From NCBI GenBank assembly GCA_016342325.1, contig JAEINR010000013.1:37572-101571 (forward strand): a stretch of DNA of 64,000 nucleotides, given 5' to 3'. Origin of the DNA: Desulfobacterium sp. Lineage in GTDB: Bacteria > Desulfobacterota > Desulfobacteria > Desulfobacterales > Desulfobacteraceae. The notes beneath the pieces were generated by a model. The model was not told the DNA's origin. It did not search any database and saw only the letters and a program-made list of their open reading frames with translations. The position numbers were made by a program, and so were the translations under genes. Position 1 is the stretch's first letter; the number at the start of each line of letters is the position of its first letter. Shown one piece after another: positions 16,677-26,847 of the stretch.

Positions 16677-18179
16677 ATGAAACCTCCAGGAAAAGAGCTC
16701 GTGGTGACTTGCTTGAATCGTATCTGGTCAACGGGATTTATTTTGGTCGTTCTTTTTTTCGTTTTTCTACCTGTTCAGGCAAAGGCAACAGCGGACAACA
16801 CGAAGGTCAAGGTGTATGAGATCAAGGTCCAAGGGCCTGTGGAACCGGGCATGGCTGCTTTTCTCAAGCGGGCCTTGTCCTCGGATCAGGACCCTTCCTC
16901 CATTTTTGTTCTCAAGATGGACACCTTTGGCGGACGGGTGGATTCCGCACTCCAGATCGTGGAACTCATCCTTAACACCCCCAGGGGCAAGACCATCGCC
17001 TTTGTCAGCGACAAGGCCATCTCGGCTGGCGCTCTCATCTCCCTTGCCTGTAACCAACTGGTCATGAAGCACCATACCACCATCGGTGACTGTGCCCCCA
17101 TCATGAATTCCAGTGAAGGGCCAAAGATGATGGGAGAAAAGTTCCAGTCGCCCCTCAGGGCGAAATTCAGGTCCCTTGCCAAGCGAAACAATTACTCCGA
17201 GGTCCTTGCCGAGGCCATGGTCACCGATCGCATGGTCGTGTACCGTGTCATCGTGGACGGAGAGACCCGGTACATGGATTCCCGTGAGTATGACGATCTC
17301 ACCGATGGGCAAAAGAAAGCGATCACATCAAAAAAGACCATCGTGGACAAGGGGGAACTCCTGACCATGGATGCCGTGGAAGCCAAGGAACTTGGCTTTT
17401 CCCGGATGACCGTTGACTCGGTGGAAGAGATGCTTGGGAAGATGGAGATCTTAAACCATGAGATCATCCCCGTAGAGGAGAACTGGGCTGAGGCCTTTGT
17501 CCGGTTCATCACAAAGATCTCTCCCGTTCTGATGATGATCGGCCTTGGCGCCCTCTACACCGAGATAAAATCACCGGGTTTCGGCGTACCCGGTCTTGTG
17601 GGAATCGTCTGCCTGGGCCTTGTCTTTGCCGGCCAATACCTTGTGGGCCTTGCCGATTATACTGAATTCCTGCTGGTTATCGCAGGCATGATCCTCTTTG
17701 GGGTGGAGATATTTGTCCTGCCCGGTTTCGGCATCTCCGGGATTGTCGGACTGATCCTCATGGGAGCAGGTCTGGTCCTGGCTCTCCAGGATTTCGTCCT
17801 CCCTGATCCCTCCCTGCCCTGGCAGGGGAAACTGCTGGTGAATAACCTGATCCAGGTGCTGGGCGCCTCCGTGGCCGGGCTGTTTTTAGCCCTTGCCACC
17901 ATCCGATACCTTCTTCCCAGGCTCTCCGTGGTGGTTGACGGTCCCTATCTCAGTGCCACCCTCAAGGATTCCCATGCAGACTCCATGGAGATCCGGAAGG
18001 CAAGCCCCGGAGACCGGGGGGTGGCCGTCACCTTTCTTCGTCCCTCGGGCAAGGTCGCTATCCGGGGAGAGCTGTTTGACGCCGTTTCCCAGGGGGAGTT
18101 CATCGAGAAGGGGTCCCGGATACGTGTGGCCCGGATCGAGGGCAACCGCATGATCGTCCTGGCAGAGGAGGACAAATGA
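16677..18179 (+). CDS. NfeD long form: membrane-bound ClpP-class protease plus NfeD domain
   Basis: Protein of 500 residues with a signal peptide (to about residue 36), a ClpP-like serine protease domain (LKMDTFGGRVDSALQI, then SDKAISAGALISLACNQ with the probable nucleophile Ser and a later Lys), four to five transmembrane helices in the middle (ALYTEIKSPGFGVPGLVG...), and a C-terminal OB-fold NfeD domain (GDRGVAVTFLRPSGKVAIRGE). Relatives cleave stomatin/flotillin-type partners. Such a partner, FloA, is two genes downstream. Its stop overlaps the next start as ATGA. Confidence 0.92.
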   Translation: MKPPGKELVVTCLNRIWSTGFILVVLFFVFLPVQAKATADNTKVKVYEIKVQGPVEPGMAAFLKRALSSDQDPSSIFVLKMDTFGGRVDSALQIVELILNTPRGKTIAFVSDKAISAGALISLACNQLVMKHHTTIGDCAPIMNSSEGPKMMGEKFQSPLRAKFRSLAKRNNYSEVLAEAMVTDRMVVYRVIVDGETRYMDSREYDDLTDGQKKAITSKKTIVDKGELLTMDAVEAKELGFSRMTVDSVEEMLGKMEILNHEIIPVEENWAEAFVRFITKISPVLMMIGLGALYTEIKSPGFGVPGLVGIVCLGLVFAGQYLVGLADYTEFLLVIAGMILFGVEIFVLPGFGISGIVGLILMGAGLVLALQDFVLPDPSLPWQGKLLVNNLIQVLGASVAGLFLALATIRYLLPRLSVVVDGPYLSATLKDSHADSMEIRKASPGDRGVAVTFLRPSGKVAIRGELFDAVSQGEFIEKGSRIRVARIEGNRMIVLAEEDK

Positions 18180-18658
18180 CAGGATTGACATACCCGGTGA
18201 TTCTCCAGGTTGTGGGGGTGGGCATCATCATCGCCGAGATCGTTATCCCCTCGGGGGGCATTCTTTCCATCATGGCGGCCCTGGTGTTTGGCTATTCCCT
18301 CTACACCGTGTTCAGGGGATTTTCACCCGGGGTGGGCATGGCATTTGTCATGGCCGACATGGTCATCATACCCGTGCTCGTCTATGTGGGATTGCGGCTG
18401 CTTGCCAAATCTCCGGTCACCCTGCACACCACCCTTTCGAGGGAACAGGGGATCGTGTCCCAGAGCCCCGGGCTTGAGGCCTATGTCGGTAAAACCGGGG
18501 TCGCCAAGAGCGATCTCCGGCCTGCGGGCATCGCCATCATCGATGAAAAAAGGGTGGATGTGGTCACCCGGGGGGAGTATATCCAGAGGGATACGCCCAT
18601 TGTTGTCCATGTTGTCACGGGCAACCAGATTATCGTGAGAGAAAAACAGGAAAATTAG
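18176..18658 (+). CDS. NfeD short form (membrane plus OB-fold domain)
   Basis: Protein of 160 residues: two to three transmembrane helices (YPVILQVVGVGIIIAEIVIPSGG, VFGYSLYTVF) and a soluble OB-fold (YVGKTGVAKSDLRPAGIAIIDEKRVDVVTRGEYI). It lacks the protease domain. Coupled by a four-base overlap to the long NfeD and followed by floA, it is a scaffold member of the membrane-microdomain cluster. Confidence 0.85.
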   Translation: MTGLTYPVILQVVGVGIIIAEIVIPSGGILSIMAALVFGYSLYTVFRGFSPGVGMAFVMADMVIIPVLVYVGLRLLAKSPVTLHTTLSREQGIVSQSPGLEAYVGKTGVAKSDLRPAGIAIIDEKRVDVVTRGEYIQRDTPIVVHVVTGNQIIVREKQEN

Positions 18659-18705
18659 TCGTCTGAGACAGAGGTTTAATCGAGGGTTTTAACAAGGAGA
18701 GTGTC

Positions 18706-19686
18706 ATGGAATTTACCACCATTCTTGTCATTTTGCTGGTCATCGTATCCATTATTCTGCTGTTTTTCATCGGTTCATCCATTTCGTTGTGGGTACAGTC
18801 CCTTGTGTCGGGTGCCCGGGTGGGGCTGTTCAACATCGTGTTCATGCGGTTCAGAAAGGTGCCCCCCAGGCTGATTGTCACCTCGAAAATTATGGCGGTC
18901 AAGGCGGGCCTTGACATCTCCTCCGACGATCTGGAATCCCATTTTCTTGCAGGGGGGAATGTGTCCCGGGTGGTAAAGTCCCTGATCGCCGCAGACAAGG
19001 CCAACATCGAGCTTGGCTTTAACCGATCCGCTGCCATCGATCTTGCCGGCAGGAACGTGCTCGAGGCGGTGCAGATGAGCGTTAACCCCAAGGTGATCGA
19101 AACCCCGCTTATCGCAGCCATGGCAAAGGACGGCATTCAACTCAAGGCGATCTCCAGGGTGACGGTCAGGGCCAACATCGACCGCCTGGTGGGCGGGGCC
19201 GGAGAGGAGACCATCCTGGCCCGGGTGGGGGAGGGGATCGTGACCACCATCGGATCGGCCGTTTCCCACAAGATCGTTCTGGAGAACCCCGACCTTATTT
19301 CCAAGACCGTTCTCGCCAAGGGTCTTGACTCGGGAACCGCCTATGAGATCCTCTCCATCGATATTGCCGACGTGGATGTGGGCAAGAACATCGGTGCCGA
19401 GCTTGAGACGGACCGGGCAGAGGCGGACAAGAAAATTGCCCAGGCAAAGGCCGAAGAGCGCAGGGCCATGGCCTTTGCCAGGGAGCAGGAGATGAAGGCC
19501 AGGGTTCAGGAGATGAAGGCCAAGGTGGTGGAGGCCGAGGCCCAGGTGCCCCTGGCCATGGCCGAGGCGTTCAGAAAGGGCAACATGGGCATCATGGATT
19601 ACTACCGCATGCGAAACATCGTTGCTGACACCGAGATGAGGGACGCCATCGCCACCCCTGAACCGGATGAATCCTGTGAAACCTGA
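18706..19686 (+). CDS. floA: Flotillin-like protein FloA
   Basis: Membrane-microdomain scaffold of 326 residues. One N-terminal hydrophobic hairpin ([18 protein letters not shown]) is followed by the SPFH-like core ([45 protein letters not shown]) and an Ala/Glu-rich coiled coil ([43 protein letters not shown]). Length and motifs match the FloA/UPF0365 family. It lies behind two nfeD genes with GGAG upstream of its ATG, the usual partner order. Confidence 0.94.
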   Translation: MEFTTILVILLVIVSIILLFFIGSSISLWVQSLVSGARVGLFNIVFMRFRKVPPRLIVTSKIMAVKAGLDISSDDLESHFLAGGNVSRVVKSLIAADKANIELGFNRSAAIDLAGRNVLEAVQMSVNPKVIETPLIAAMAKDGIQLKAISRVTVRANIDRLVGGAGEETILARVGEGIVTTIGSAVSHKIVLENPDLISKTVLAKGLDSGTAYEILSIDIADVDVGKNIGAELETDRAEADKKIAQAKAEERRAMAFAREQEMKARVQEMKAKVVEAEAQVPLAMAEAFRKGNMGIMDYYRMRNIVADTEMRDAIATPEPDESCET

Positions 19687-19714
19687 AGAACCTGTAACGA
19701 ATTAGGAGACTGCG

Positions 19715-20320
19715 GTGAAACTTGACGATATTCTTCCCATTCTTGTTCTGCTCGTCTATGTGGCATTGGTGTTTGTAAAACATCGAAAAACCAAGGCCGA
19801 CGCCCAAAAAAAAGCTGCTTCCAAATCTCCCCCAACGGGTGTGACCAAGATTGAATCTCAAAAAACGGCGTCGCAAAAGCCGGCGGCCAGCCTTGATCGG
19901 GCCCCACCAAAGCAGGTCGATAGCCCTGATCGTCCCGCACCAAGGCTCTTTCCCTTGATCGGGGAGCGGTTGAGGCGGTTCTTTGCCGACCTGGAACAGC
20001 AGTTTCGGGAGGAGCTTGAAAAGGCAAGGAGCCCGGGGCTGGAACCGGAGAGTCCCGGGTATCCGCTCTTTGATTACCAGGGAAATCCCATTGATCCGGA
20101 GCCAGGGGAGTCGTTTACGGAACCGGAACCGGAATCAGGCCCGGCCTTGCACCCGGTGGCCCATGGGGCCTTGGACAAACCGCCCAAGGCCAGGCACCGC
20201 TCCGGGTGTTTTCGAAATCGGTCCCGGTCAAGGCAAAAGATCCGCAATGCCATTGTATGGTCGGAGATCCTTGAACCTCCCCTTGCCCTGAGACGGGGAA
20301 AGCGGCCCTGGGATCCTTAA
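19715..20320 (+). CDS. Membrane-anchored proline-rich protein next to floA
   Basis: Protein of 201 residues starting at GTG 19715, seven bases after AGGAGA. One N-terminal helix (ILPILVLLVYVALVFV) is followed by a basic then Pro/Glu-rich, low-complexity chain with no recognised domain and a basic C-terminus (RNRSRSRQKIRNA). The helix plus linker design and position directly after floA suggest a microdomain-associated protein. Function unknown. Confidence 0.65.
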   Translation: MKLDDILPILVLLVYVALVFVKHRKTKADAQKKAASKSPPTGVTKIESQKTASQKPAASLDRAPPKQVDSPDRPAPRLFPLIGERLRRFFADLEQQFREELEKARSPGLEPESPGYPLFDYQGNPIDPEPGESFTEPEPESGPALHPVAHGALDKPPKARHRSGCFRNRSRSRQKIRNAIVWSEILEPPLALRRGKRPWDP

Positions 20321-20403
20321 GCCAAAACTCTTTCTGCGCTAACGGCTGCCTTGGCTGGCAGGGATCGCCTTCGTTTTTTATGGCCCTTTCACCAAAAGAG
20401 AGA

Positions 20404-22137
20404 TCATTCCCCCGGGTGGTCCAGCGCCTCACGGATTTTCCAGGAAAGATCCTTCATAAGGATGGGCTTCATGATAAGGCCCTTGATGCCCAGTTCCGTC
20501 ATTTTTTCACCGGACAGCTCCTCACTGAACCCCGTGCACAGCAGTACTCGAATATTCGGGCGGATGGCGATGAGGGCAGCTGCCAGGGTGTCTCCGGCCA
20601 TATTGGGCATCGCCATATCCGTGATCACCAGGTTAAAGCGGTCGGGGGTGGAGCGGAAGGCCTCCAGGGCTTCGATGCTGCTGGTGCGGGCGGTTACCTG
20701 ATACCCCAACCGGGACAGCATTTTTTTCTCCATGGAGATGATGGCCTCTTCATCATCCACAAGCAGAATGTGTTCGGAACCCATCTTGACCGATCCTTTG
20801 GGTGTGGCCGGCTGTTTTTCGGAATATCGCTTCACCACCGGGAAGTAGATATGGATGTCGGTTCCCCGGCCTGGCTCGCTGTCCACGCGGATGCCGCCAT
20901 GCATACTTTTGACAATGCCATGGACCACGGCAAGGCCCATTCCGGTGCCCTTCCCCTTTTTTTTTGTTGTGAAAAACGGGAAGAAGATTTTATCCTCCAC
21001 CGCCTTGGGCATCCCGGTTCCCGTATCGGCCACTGTCAAGCAGGCATAAATCCCTGGTTTAACATCCATGCGCACCGTATCCGGCTCCCCAAGCGCCACC
21101 TCCCTGAGACCCACGGTTATTACTCCGCCATCCATGGCATGGTAAGCGTTGGTGGTGAGGTTCATGACGATCTGGTGAATCTGGGTCGGATCCGCATTTA
21201 TGATGCCGCAATCCTTTTTGATATCCTGCTTGATGGCAATGGTGGTGGGGATGGTGGACCGAATCAGCTTCAAGGCCTCCCTGATCACGGGTTGAGCCTT
21301 CATGGGTTTCTGTGTGTGGTTGTCCTGGCGGGAAAACGTCAGGATCTGTTTCACCAGGTCGCTTGCCCGAAGGGCCCCGGCATGGATCGCCTGGAGGCTC
21401 TTTTTAAATGGGCTGTCCCCGGGCACATCCGCCAACAAAATTTCCGTGTAGCCCAGGATGGGAAATAGAATGTTGTTAAAATCGTGGGCAATACCACCGG
21501 CAAGGGTTCCAATGGATTCCATTTTATGGGCCTGCTGAAGCTGGGTCTGGAGCTCTGTTTTTTCTTTTTCCATCTGCCGGATGGGGGTCATGTCCACATC
21601 CATGCAGAACATTTCCTTGCCCTGCTGGGTCGTATGCATCACATGGGATGAAAACACATGCACATCCCTCCCTTTTTTGTTTTGGAGGCAGAGGGTTCCC
21701 GCTGGGATCTTCTCCCCGTATTTCACCCATCGATGATGAAGCATTTTGACATGGTTACGCATGGCATTCGGGATAATCAGGTCCTCAAGCTTTCTGCCCA
21801 GGGCTTCCTGTTCTGTATAGCCATACAGCTTTTCACTGGCAGGGTTCCAGAAAATTACTCGGCGATCTTCATCGTACCCCTGGATGGAGATCTCCGCCAC
21901 ACCCTCGATTAGTTCACGGAAACGCCTTTCACTGTCCCGAAGGGCCTCATCTGTTTGCATCTTTTGGGTCACATCCCGTCCGCCACCCAGGGTGTCGATC
22001 ATCTCCCTGGAATCATAGGGTAAGGGGGCCATGTGAACATCTGGAACCAGGTGCTCCCCTCGGATTCTTTTTTCGTCAATCCGTTTATTTTCTAATTCGT
22101 GAACTCTTTTCTCTAATTCTTCATAGCTTGGTTTCAT
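20404..22137 (-). CDS. Soluble PAS hybrid histidine kinase with C-terminal receiver
   Basis: Protein of 577 residues without membrane segments. A short coiled coil (MKPSYEELEKRVHELENK) leads to a PAS domain (SIQGYDEDRRVIFWNPASEKLYGYT), HisKA with phospho-acceptor His218 in GGIAHDFNNIL, HATPase (NLTTNAYHAM, DTGTGMP, GTGMGLAVVHGI) and a receiver with the phospho-acceptor Asp in LVITDMAMPNMAGD and Lys in MKPIL. It lacks an output domain, so it probably feeds a separate phosphotransfer partner. A repeat copy (22164-22215) lies just upstream. Confidence 0.92.
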   Translation of the reverse strand: MKPSYEELEKRVHELENKRIDEKRIRGEHLVPDVHMAPLPYDSREMIDTLGGGRDVTQKMQTDEALRDSERRFRELIEGVAEISIQGYDEDRRVIFWNPASEKLYGYTEQEALGRKLEDLIIPNAMRNHVKMLHHRWVKYGEKIPAGTLCLQNKKGRDVHVFSSHVMHTTQQGKEMFCMDVDMTPIRQMEKEKTELQTQLQQAHKMESIGTLAGGIAHDFNNILFPILGYTEILLADVPGDSPFKKSLQAIHAGALRASDLVKQILTFSRQDNHTQKPMKAQPVIREALKLIRSTIPTTIAIKQDIKKDCGIINADPTQIHQIVMNLTTNAYHAMDGGVITVGLREVALGEPDTVRMDVKPGIYACLTVADTGTGMPKAVEDKIFFPFFTTKKKGKGTGMGLAVVHGIVKSMHGGIRVDSEPGRGTDIHIYFPVVKRYSEKQPATPKGSVKMGSEHILLVDDEEAIISMEKKMLSRLGYQVTARTSSIEALEAFRSTPDRFNLVITDMAMPNMAGDTLAAALIAIRPNIRVLLCTGFSEELSGEKMTELGIKGLIMKPILMKDLSWKIREALDHPGE

Positions 22138-22163
22138 TGGCCTGTTCTCTGCTAAAAAAAAAG

Positions 22164-22215
22164 AGATCTGATTCCCTTGCCAAAATAACGCGAAAATCAG
22201 AGCTAAGAAGCTAAA
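22164..22215 (+). repeat. Dispersed intergenic repeat, copy B (3' half)
   Basis: Contains the well-conserved half of the family: CTGATTCCCTTGCC, AAAATAACGCGAAAATCAG and AGCTAAGAAGCTAA. The left half (ACCTGGACAAACCA block) is missing. CTGATT and AATCAG can pair into a small hairpin. Confidence 0.8.
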
Positions 22216-22485
22216 TATTCTTTGGCAAGCTTTTATAATGCAAAGGATAACCCAAGCTTCTCAAAAAAACCAGTAGAATTCTTGAATTGCGATTTTGTGC
22301 TTGGTCTGGCAGGGACCTCTTCCAGCGTCGGTGATGACACGGTCGGGGAGGTTGCAAAAAAAGCCGGAATTCTCCCGGGGGAGGATACGGCAAGATGAAA
22401 AAAAAATGGGGGCTTGGCACTGCCGGTTTCACCCCCCGGAGCCATTGACTTTATACGGCGATGGCGCATTCCTGGGGATTCATTG
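22216..22485. other. Intergenic stretch with no recognised gene
   Basis: Between the hybrid kinase and the CorA gene. Short open frames on both strands lack ribosome sites and show no domain character. A GC-rich patch (about 22330-22450) resembles degraded coding sequence but I cannot assign it. Confidence 0.4.
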
Positions 22486-23439
22486 TTACAGCCAGTGATT
22501 TTTTTTCAGAATCAGGAGCTGAAGAATCACAACAGATACCAGCACAACCGCAATGATGAGAAATGCATGGGGGTTATCCGCCCCGGGAATGCCGCCCACA
22601 TTGATGCCCAGAAGGCCGGTAAAAAAGCTCAGGGGCAGGAAGATGATCGTTATGATGGACAGCACATACATTCGGCTGTTGAGCTGTTGGGCGTTTTGAC
22701 TGATCCATTCTTCCTGGATGATGGCGGCCTGATCTCTCATGGCGTCCAGGTCTTCGATGCAGCGGACCAGGGTGTGGCCGGCTTCCCGGAGCCTGAGGCG
22801 ACCGGCTTTTGTGAGCCAGGGCAGGGGGTCGCCCGATAGCCGGGTCAGGGCGTCCCGCTGGGGCGCAAGGTAACGGCGTATGATAATGATGCGATGCCTG
22901 AATTGCATGAGGTTGGATTTCAGTTCCTGGCCCATCCGGTCCAGGGTGGCCTCCTCCAGTTCGTCGATCTCGTTCCGGCAGACTGCCAGGGCGTCTTCAA
23001 TGCCCTCGACAAGTCCCCTGACAAGGAGGACCAGGAATTCGGACATGTTTTTAGGGCCTCGTCCCTGGGCCAGCAGGTTTTCAATTTGGGCGATAGACCT
23101 GAGATCCCTTGCACTGGAACTAAAGACCCGGTTCTTTTCCACCCACAGGCGCAGGGCGATCATGTCTTCGGGGGAATCCTGATCTTCATAGTTGATGCCC
23201 CGCAGGGAGAGCATGAGACCCTCGTCCAGAACTTGAGATCTGGGGCGGGTCTCTTCTGAAATAAGGGCTTCCCTGGCAATGGGAGCCAGTCCTGTCTGCT
23301 GTTTTAGCCAGGCAAGGTCGTCCGGGTTTTCATAATCCATGTGAACCCAGATCAAGGTGTTGTCTTCCTTTTCCGGGTCAAGTTCCTGGGGGGAAATGGG
23401 GGTGCCGTTACCTTTACGGTCCATGCGGTAGATGTTCAT
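22486..23439 (-). CDS. CorA/ZntB-family divalent cation transporter
   Basis: Protein of 317 residues with a large cytoplasmic N-terminal funnel (coiled region LDRMGQELKSNLMQFRHRIIIIRRYLAPQRDAL) and two C-terminal transmembrane helices. The pore loop reads TGLLGINVGGIPGA, the GIN variant typical of ZntB rather than GMN of Mg-transporting CorA; zinc is therefore more likely than magnesium. ATG 23439 has GGAAG nine bases upstream; the frame extends further without homology. An ADQ-like acidic N-terminus (DMDYENPDDLAWL-type) also fits ZntB. Confidence 0.88.
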   Translation of the reverse strand: MNIYRMDRKGNGTPISPQELDPEKEDNTLIWVHMDYENPDDLAWLKQQTGLAPIAREALISEETRPRSQVLDEGLMLSLRGINYEDQDSPEDMIALRLWVEKNRVFSSSARDLRSIAQIENLLAQGRGPKNMSEFLVLLVRGLVEGIEDALAVCRNEIDELEEATLDRMGQELKSNLMQFRHRIIIIRRYLAPQRDALTRLSGDPLPWLTKAGRLRLREAGHTLVRCIEDLDAMRDQAAIIQEEWISQNAQQLNSRMYVLSIITIIFLPLSFFTGLLGINVGGIPGADNPHAFLIIAVVLVSVVILQLLILKKNHWL

Positions 23440-23553
23440 GGTGTTTTCTTCCTGTTCGCTTGTTCGCTTGTTTGATTTAGTTGCTTGATCTGTTGTGGAT
23501 TCTATCATACTCTTTTTGGATCGGCTAAATCAAATAATCAAAAGGAGATGTTT

Positions 23554-26127
23554 ATGCCTGTTTGTCGTGGGTGCGGGAATTGGCTTGGAAGGGGGTGGGT
23601 CATTCTGATGTTGCTTCTCCTTGCCTGGGGCTCTTTTTCGGGGCCCGTATGGGGGGCGCAGAATGCGGTTGATCTCTCTCCGGGTAAAGAAGGGAATACC
23701 GACTTGGATTACCAGGTCATCAATGAGAATCTTTCCCTGGACCTGGATCGGGGAAAGGAGACCCTGGGTTCAGAGACCATTGAGTGGAAGGCGTTTCGGG
23801 AGGATCTTGCAAAACAGGAACAGGAGATTAAAAAATACAGGATCGATCTCTCCGTCCATGCCAAGGGCCTGATCTCCGGGACAAGGGATCTGAAAAAACT
23901 GGAATCGGACTGGCATTACCTTAAGCCAAAGGGCGAGGGGCTGGATGAGTCGGTTCTACAGATTCAAAAGCGGATTGAACTCCTTGGGGGAGAACTCAGC
24001 CGGGCTGAGGAGGAAAGCAGCTTGAATAAGGCTTATTCCAGGGAAGTTCTTGCAGCAGTTAATCCTTCCCATGGGGACATTGCCCGTCTCCGGAAGAACT
24101 TCAAGGCCTTGGGACGTATCAACGAGAAGAGGCAACAGACCCTGACCCATCTTTTGGCGGCCCACCAAAAGACCCTGGTCGATATTGCAGCCGTTCAAAA
24201 TGAGTATCTGACTCTATCCCAGAAATACAGCAGGGAGGTAGCCGATCGAAAAAAGCAGATCCTTTTTGAAAAGGGCAGGTCTCCTTTGGGCAGCATCTCC
24301 CTGGTGGAGATGATCAGGGAAATGGGCGGGCTATACCAGCGCGGCCTGACCATGGCCACGGCCCATTTCGGTCCGGAGCAGAAAGGGCGGTTTGTCTCAA
24401 TCCATCTAATTGTTTTTATCCTTCTCCTGGCCCTCTGGTTTGTCTCCTTGATTCGCTTCAGGGGAGGGTGGGACAGGCTGGTCAGGAAGCAGTGTCTGGA
24501 CAGGGGGGAGCCCCAGAAACATTTTTGCATGATTGTCCGGCAGTCCATTCTTCTGGCGGGGGTTGCTGCTTATTTTTTCCTGTATGGGGCCCTGGTGCAG
24601 GCCCCCGGTGCAAGGACGGCGTTGATGGTGGTTTCCCGGCTGATCATGGCTTTTTTATTCATTGACTGGGTGCTCTTTTTTCTGGAGGTGCCGGGGAAGG
24701 CCAGGGAGCACTTTGATGCCCGTCGGCTCCTGGTCTGGAATTTGTTTTTGCGGGGGCTTTTCCCCGTGATCTGTGTCAATCTGATCTTTGATATTCTCTA
24801 TGCCCACAACCACATGGTTCCTGTTTTCCTGAGGCTCTTCATGGGGTGTTACCTGCTGGCGGGTTTTTTTGTGATGACCTTTCGGTTGAGACTGCCTACC
24901 ACAAAAGAAGGTAAACCGATTGCAAGGCCCATGCTGTTCAAGCTGGCCGTGTCCGGAGGGAAGCTGGTGCTTTTGTCCGGCCTGCTCATGGAGCTATTCG
25001 GGTATGGGGCCCTTTCCATTTACTGGTATCTTTCCTGGGTTTATTCCGTGGCCATTTTTATCTGGAGCTGGCATTTTTTGTGCCTGCTGCTTGATTTCAG
25101 GTCCCACCAGAAGGAGGAGGTGACCCGGGATCCTTATTTCAGCGAGGTGGTGAGTCACGGGCATCCGGTAAAGTGGTTCCTGCTCCAGGTGGGGTGGGTT
25201 GCATGGTCTCTGGTGACTCTGGTGCTGGTGGTGCTGGCCTGGAGCCGGGACTGGCAAGTGGTGGTCGGCATGTTTACTTTTCTGAACCATCCGTTTCAGC
25301 TGGGCAGTCTTACCTTCAGCATCATGAACTGTTTCTATGCAGTTCTCACCGTGGCTGCCACCCATGTGGTAACCCGTTTGGGCAAGCGGCTTTTGTTGAG
25401 CAAAATCCTGGTGGACAGCGGTTTTGAATCAAGCGCTCAGAACTCCATCTCCATGATCACGGTCTATACCCTGTGGATGTTCGGGATACTGCTCGCCCTT
25501 CATGTGTTCGGCCTCGGCACCACCTCCCTCACCGTTGCCTTTGGCGCTTTGGGCATCGGGCTTGGGTTTGGTCTACAAAATATTTTCAACAACTTCGTCA
25601 GCGGTATCATCCTCTTGTTTGAGCGCCCCATCCAGGTGGGGGATGATATCGAGATCAACGGCACCTGGGCCCAGGTCCGAAAGATCAATGTTCGTTCCAC
25701 CGTTGTTCAGACCTATGACAACGCGTCCCTGATTATCCCCAACTCCGATTTCATCAGTGCCCAGGTGATCAACTGGACCTTGAAAGACAAACGGATTCGG
25801 CGGAAGATCAACGTGGGGGTGGCCTATGGTTCGGACATTCAGTTGGTGCGGGAGAGCCTGCTTGGGATTTCCGGCGTACACAGACAGGTACTGGCCCATC
25901 CCTGTGCGGACGTCCTGTTTGCCGATTTCGGGGACAGTGCCCTCTTGTTTGTGCTTCGGTTCTGGACCAACGTGGATCTAATGTTGAAAGTGGAGACGGA
26001 TCTTCGTTTTGAGATCGATCGGGTTTTTAAAGAGAAGGGGATTGTTATCGCCTTTCCCCAGCTGGATCTGCACCTGGATAAGGCGGTGGTGCATCTTGAT
26101 CCGGGTGCTGAAGCATCTCGTGGTTGA
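23554..26127 (+). CDS. Large MscS-family mechanosensitive channel (MscK-like)
   Basis: Protein of about 857 residues. A signal peptide/first helix (WVILMLLLLAWGSFSGPVWGAQ) is followed by a periplasmic coiled-coil region (about 60-270), roughly eight transmembrane helices, and the MscS core: pore helix TSLTVAFGALGIGLGFGLQNIFNNFVSGIILLFERPIQVGD, beta domain (DIEINGTWAQVRKINVRSTVVQTYDNASLIIPNSDFI) and C-terminal alpha-beta vestibule. It gates ion release on hypo-osmotic stress. The full large-family layout is kept. AAGGAG precedes ATG 23554 (or 23548). Confidence 0.92.
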   Translation: MPVCRGCGNWLGRGWVILMLLLLAWGSFSGPVWGAQNAVDLSPGKEGNTDLDYQVINENLSLDLDRGKETLGSETIEWKAFREDLAKQEQEIKKYRIDLSVHAKGLISGTRDLKKLESDWHYLKPKGEGLDESVLQIQKRIELLGGELSRAEEESSLNKAYSREVLAAVNPSHGDIARLRKNFKALGRINEKRQQTLTHLLAAHQKTLVDIAAVQNEYLTLSQKYSREVADRKKQILFEKGRSPLGSISLVEMIREMGGLYQRGLTMATAHFGPEQKGRFVSIHLIVFILLLALWFVSLIRFRGGWDRLVRKQCLDRGEPQKHFCMIVRQSILLAGVAAYFFLYGALVQAPGARTALMVVSRLIMAFLFIDWVLFFLEVPGKAREHFDARRLLVWNLFLRGLFPVICVNLIFDILYAHNHMVPVFLRLFMGCYLLAGFFVMTFRLRLPTTKEGKPIARPMLFKLAVSGGKLVLLSGLLMELFGYGALSIYWYLSWVYSVAIFIWSWHFLCLLLDFRSHQKEEVTRDPYFSEVVSHGHPVKWFLLQVGWVAWSLVTLVLVVLAWSRDWQVVVGMFTFLNHPFQLGSLTFSIMNCFYAVLTVAATHVVTRLGKRLLLSKILVDSGFESSAQNSISMITVYTLWMFGILLALHVFGLGTTSLTVAFGALGIGLGFGLQNIFNNFVSGIILLFERPIQVGDDIEINGTWAQVRKINVRSTVVQTYDNASLIIPNSDFISAQVINWTLKDKRIRRKINVGVAYGSDIQLVRESLLGISGVHRQVLAHPCADVLFADFGDSALLFVLRFWTNVDLMLKVETDLRFEIDRVFKEKGIVIAFPQLDLHLDKAVVHLDPGAEASRG

Positions 26128-26271
26128 GGGCAATGCCGATCCGGGTCAAAGGGGAACCTGGGCTTTGGAGTGGCGATTACCATGAAACGTCAAGCTGCTT
26201 ATTATCGTTGTAAAAACGATTCATATCCATTAGAATCTCATTTTACTTAAGTCAGCAAAAGGAGCGATCTT

Positions 26272-26847
26272 TTGGATATTATAGATATGAAAAAGATGAC
26301 CCAGTTCAACCATCTGAATCTTTTTTCCATGGGGTACAGGGACCGTAAGGGCAAGGAAAAATCCTGGATCTTTGCATCCCGGTGTGATGAGCCCTGCGCC
26401 CTGAACGGCAAGGACCCGGTTCCCGATGCCGTGGTGGTGGTGCCGTTTCACTGGGAAAAACAGCGGTTGGTGCTGATCCGGGAGTTCCGGGTGCCCCTGG
26501 GAGGGGATCAATACGGATTCCCGGCAGGGCTTGTGGATAAAAACGAGGCGGTTCTCGGAGCGGCTGCCCGGGAACTTAAAGAGGAGACAGGACTGACCCT
26601 GGTGAGAACCTTGAGGCAGAGCCCGCCGGTCTACTCCTCCTCGGGCATGACCGATGAGTCGGTTTCCATGGTGTATGCCGAGTGCCAGGGCGAACCGTCC
26701 ACCGACGGGAATGAAGATTCCGAGGAGATCGAGGTGCTCATGCTCTCTCAAAAGGAAGCCCGGGTGCTGCTGGAAACACCAGGGGTGAAGTTCGACGTCA
26801 AAACCTGGATCGTCCTCTCCATGTTTGCGGAACTCGGCAGGATATAA
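26272..26847 (+). CDS. Nudix hydrolase, ADP-ribose pyrophosphatase type
   Basis: Protein of 191 residues. The Nudix box GLVDKNEAVLGAAARELKEE fits GX5EX7REUXEEXGU completely and is preceded by FPAG, typical of ADP-ribose/ADP-sugar pyrophosphatases. Start is TTG 26272 with AAAGGAG six bases upstream. The M48 protease gene begins at the next base after its stop, so they are co-transcribed. Substrate is inferred from family only. Confidence 0.88.
   Translation: MDIIDMKKMTQFNHLNLFSMGYRDRKGKEKSWIFASRCDEPCALNGKDPVPDAVVVVPFHWEKQRLVLIREFRVPLGGDQYGFPAGLVDKNEAVLGAAARELKEETGLTLVRTLRQSPPVYSSSGMTDESVSMVYAECQGEPSTDGNEDSEEIEVLMLSQKEARVLLETPGVKFDVKTWIVLSMFAELGRI

Noticed and set aside
20380..21468. Long open frame (362 codons) antisense to the hybrid kinase
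   Set aside because: Antisense to a clear HATPase/receiver region; no homology and poor start.
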